From positions 1 through 8,389 of the forward strand of contig DMJN01000029.1 of assembly GCA_003451715.1 (NCBI GenBank): DNA of 8,389 nt. Direction: 5' to 3'. The notes under the pieces were generated by a model. The model did no database searches, was not told the DNA's origin, and worked only from the letters and a program-made list of their open reading frames with translations. The DNA is from Gammaproteobacteria bacterium (GTDB lineage: Bacteria; Pseudomonadota; Gammaproteobacteria; Pseudomonadales; Pseudohongiellaceae). This document shows, piece after piece, positions 7,150-8,389 of this stretch. Made by a program: the position numbers and the translations under genes. Each line of letters begins with the position of its first letter. Positions within the stretch are counted from its first letter, which is position 1.

Positions 7150-7578
7150 ATGAAGACTTATAGTGCAAAACCCCATGAAGTAGCCCAGAACTGGTTGCTA
7201 GTGGATGCGGAAGGACAGACATTAGGCCGCATGGCTACCGCAATTGCGACCCGATTGCGTGGCAAGCACAAGGCCGAATATACCCCGCATGTAGATACTG
7301 GAGACTTCGTTGTTGTGATCAATGCCGATAAGGTGAGAGTCACCGGCAACAAGACTACTGACAAGATGTATCACACCCATTCCGGATTTCCCGGCGGATT
7401 GAAGTCAATTTCCTTTGAGAATCTGCTGGAAAAAGCACCAGAGAAAGTAGTGAAGCTAGCCGTTAAAGGCATGCTGCCGCGTACACCATTGGGCCGGGCT
7501 ATGTTCAAGAAACTCAAGGTCTATGCTGGCACAGAACATCCACACGCTGCACAGCAACCACAGACTATTCAACTGTAA
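7150..7578 (+). CDS. rplM: 50S ribosomal protein L13
   Basis: L13 binds 23S rRNA early in large-subunit assembly. From the ATG at 7150 the product has 142 residues, the same as E. coli L13, and begins MKTYSAKP as expected. Recognisable segments are [62 protein letters not shown] and the C-terminal HAAQQPQ. The frame is open upstream to a TTG at 7093 and includes another ATG at 7132, but neither matches the family start, and the first lies in the likely promoter. No clear Shine-Dalgarno sequence precedes the chosen ATG, which is unusual for a highly expressed gene. RpsI follows after 27 bases, the standard rplM-rpsI pair. Confidence 0.97.
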   Translation: MKTYSAKPHEVAQNWLLVDAEGQTLGRMATAIATRLRGKHKAEYTPHVDTGDFVVVINADKVRVTGNKTTDKMYHTHSGFPGGLKSISFENLLEKAPEKVVKLAVKGMLPRTPLGRAMFKKLKVYAGTEHPHAAQQPQTIQL

Positions 7579-7605
7579 ACACACAGAAGAGATCGATAAA
7601 GGCTA

Positions 7606-7998
7606 ATGGCAGCTTCGCAATATTATGGTACGGGTCGCCGCAAGACCTCTACGGCAAGAGTTTATCTGACCAGTGGTAAGGGCGAGATCACTGTTAATCG
7701 TCGTCCCCTGGATGGCTATTTTGGTCGTGAAGTAGCTCGCATGATCGTCCGCCAACCGCTGGAGTTAGTGGAGATGACTGAGAAGTTTGATATCAATGTC
7801 TCGGTCAGGGGCGGTGGAAGCTTTGGGCAGGCCGGGGCGATTCGTCACGGTATCACTCGTGCCTTGATGGAATACGATCATGAATTGAAGCCGACGCTGC
7901 GCAAAGCTGGCTTTGTGACTCGAGATGCACGTGAGGTGGAGCGCAAGAAAGTGGGTCTGCGGAAATCTCGCAAGAAACCTCAATACTCGAAGCGGTAA
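7606..7998 (+). CDS. rpsI: 30S ribosomal protein S9
   Basis: S9 belongs to the head of the small subunit, and its C-terminal tail reaches the P-site tRNA. The product has 130 residues, as in E. coli. It shows [47 protein letters not shown], the [10 protein letters not shown] segment and [10 protein letters not shown], and it ends in the conserved SKR tail whose last Arg contacts tRNA. The ATG at 7606 is fixed by family length. AAAGG at 7598-7602 is a close ribosome binding site, only 3 bases from the start. It is co-transcribed with rplM, and an intrinsic terminator lies 18 bases after the stop. Confidence 0.98.
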   Translation: MAASQYYGTGRRKTSTARVYLTSGKGEITVNRRPLDGYFGREVARMIVRQPLELVEMTEKFDINVSVRGGGSFGQAGAIRHGITRALMEYDHELKPTLRKAGFVTRDAREVERKKVGLRKSRKKPQYSKR

Positions 7999-8015
7999 CG
8001 GTAGAATTAGAACAG

Positions 8016-8054
8016 AAAACGTCGACTCCGGGGCAGGAGATCGACGTTTTTTTT
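8016..8054 (+). terminator. Rho-independent terminator of rplM-rpsI
   Basis: AAAACGTCGA (8016-8025) pairs perfectly with TCGACGTTTT (8041-8050). CTCC/GGAG lengthens the stem inward with one unpaired A. A run of eight T (8047-8054) follows directly. This is a textbook intrinsic terminator and closes the ribosomal protein operon before petA. Confidence 0.93.
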
Positions 8055-8327
8055 GAGGCATGAAAAATAATTATTGTCCATAAATATCAGTGGGATACGG
8101 TACTTATTGGAGTCACCCCCACTTGAAAAAAAAGTCAAAATTGACTAACATTCCGGCGGTTTTGCAGACCTGAATAGGACTCATCACCCATCCCTGCTGT
8201 TTTACGCAGAAGTGTGCCGCGTCATGTGGACATTCATGTGGAAATTAGTGCCACCCAGTGTGGCGAAGCTGCCATCCGATGCGGATGATTCAATTGAACA
8301 ACGCGTGTTCTCAAGGAGAAAAGTAAA
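8055..8327 (+). promoter_or_regulatory. petA upstream region and leader
   Basis: TTGAAA (8123-8128, 5 of 6 to -35) and TAACAT (8146-8151, 4 of 6 to -10) are 17 bases apart and make the best promoter here, with a start near 8158 and a leader of about 170 bases. The palindrome GTCAA-AA-TTGAC (8134-8145) fills the spacer and might be an operator. The leader holds a 9-base direct repeat, TCATGTGGA (8222-8230 and 8234-8242). It also holds short inverted repeats, GCCAC/GTGGC (8250-8264), ATCCG/CGGAT (8274-8286) and TTCAATTGAA (8289-8298), and an open frame from 8224 that overlaps the petA start. Confidence 0.45.
8313..8318 (+). promoter_or_regulatory. petA ribosome binding site
   Basis: AAGGAG lies 9 bases before the GTG at 8328. 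It is the best Shine-Dalgarno sequence in the window and decides the petA start. Confidence 0.85.
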
Positions 8328-8389
8328 GTGACTGACGACAGTACTAATACTGGCCGTAGACGGTTTCTTGTGGGTTCGACTTCAGTGGT
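8328..8389 (+). CDS. petA: Rieske iron-sulfur subunit of cytochrome bc1, N terminus (3' end outside window)
   Basis: Only 20 complete codons are present, reading MTDDSTNTGRRRFLVGSTSV. The twin-arginine motif RRRFLVG and the short acidic start are typical of proteobacterial PetA, whose N-terminal Tat signal stays as the membrane anchor after the folded 2Fe-2S domain is exported. PetA passes electrons from quinol to cytochrome c1 in respiratory complex III. The GTG start has AAGGAG 9 bases upstream. The position just after rpsI matches Pseudomonas-type genomes, where petABC follow. With so little sequence, the call rests on the signal peptide plus context; another Tat-exported protein is possible but less likely. 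Confidence 0.8.
   Translation, partial: MTDDSTNTGRRRFLVGSTSV

Noticed and set aside
8123..8138. FNR/ANR box before petA (TTGA...TCAA)
   Set aside because: The half-sites are 8 bases apart rather than the 6 of the FNR consensus.

Overview
The window is an ordinary chromosomal housekeeping region of a gammaproteobacterium. It holds two gene ends and seven complete genes: hisD (3' end, +), a DegS/AlgW-type anchored protease (-), the fused sulfate-activation gene cysNC (-), cysD (-), a ZapG/YhcB-family gene (-), zapE (+), rplM (+), rpsI (+) and the first codons of petA (+). This mix of sulfate activation, an anchored HtrA protease, ZapG/ZapE division factors, L13/S9 and the Rieske protein of complex III resembles the Pseudomonas-type arrangement of the locus. 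E. coli keeps only the degS/zapG/zapE/rplM/rpsI part of it. The CysN-CysC fusion also fits a Pseudomonas-like or other non-enteric gammaproteobacterium. I cannot name the genus.

Layout. At 2-418, the C-terminal third of histidinol dehydrogenase faces the protease gene (462-1586, -) across 43 bases. A 369-base gap (1587-1955) carries the likely protease promoter and no convincing gene. CysNC (1956-3857, -) and cysD (3943-4851, -) form a sulfate-activation operon read leftward, cysD first, with a strong stem-loop between them. Upstream lies zapG (4958-5626, -), whose product ends in an unusual tail of 13.7 hexapeptide repeats. ZapG and zapE (5833-6948, +) are divergent across about 206 bases. 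A structured 201-base gap with a good sigma70-like promoter precedes rplM-rpsI (7150-7998, +), which ends at a clear intrinsic terminator (8016-8054). A promoter-like sequence and a leader of about 170 bases then lead to petA at 8328.

How the genes work together. CysD and CysNC convert sulfate to APS and then PAPS for assimilation. The DegS-like protease is expected to act in the periplasm on an anti-sigma factor when envelope proteins misfold. ZapG and ZapE are envelope and division factors. L13 and S9 are assembled into the large and small ribosomal subunits. PetA starts the cytochrome bc1 operon.

I found no mobile element, CRISPR array, RNA gene, defence cluster or evident new system. The points most worth checking are the ZapG repeat tail, the stem-loop hiding a false cysNC start, the extended inverted repeat before rplM, the altered APS-kinase motif in CysNC, and a short open frame overlapping the petA start.
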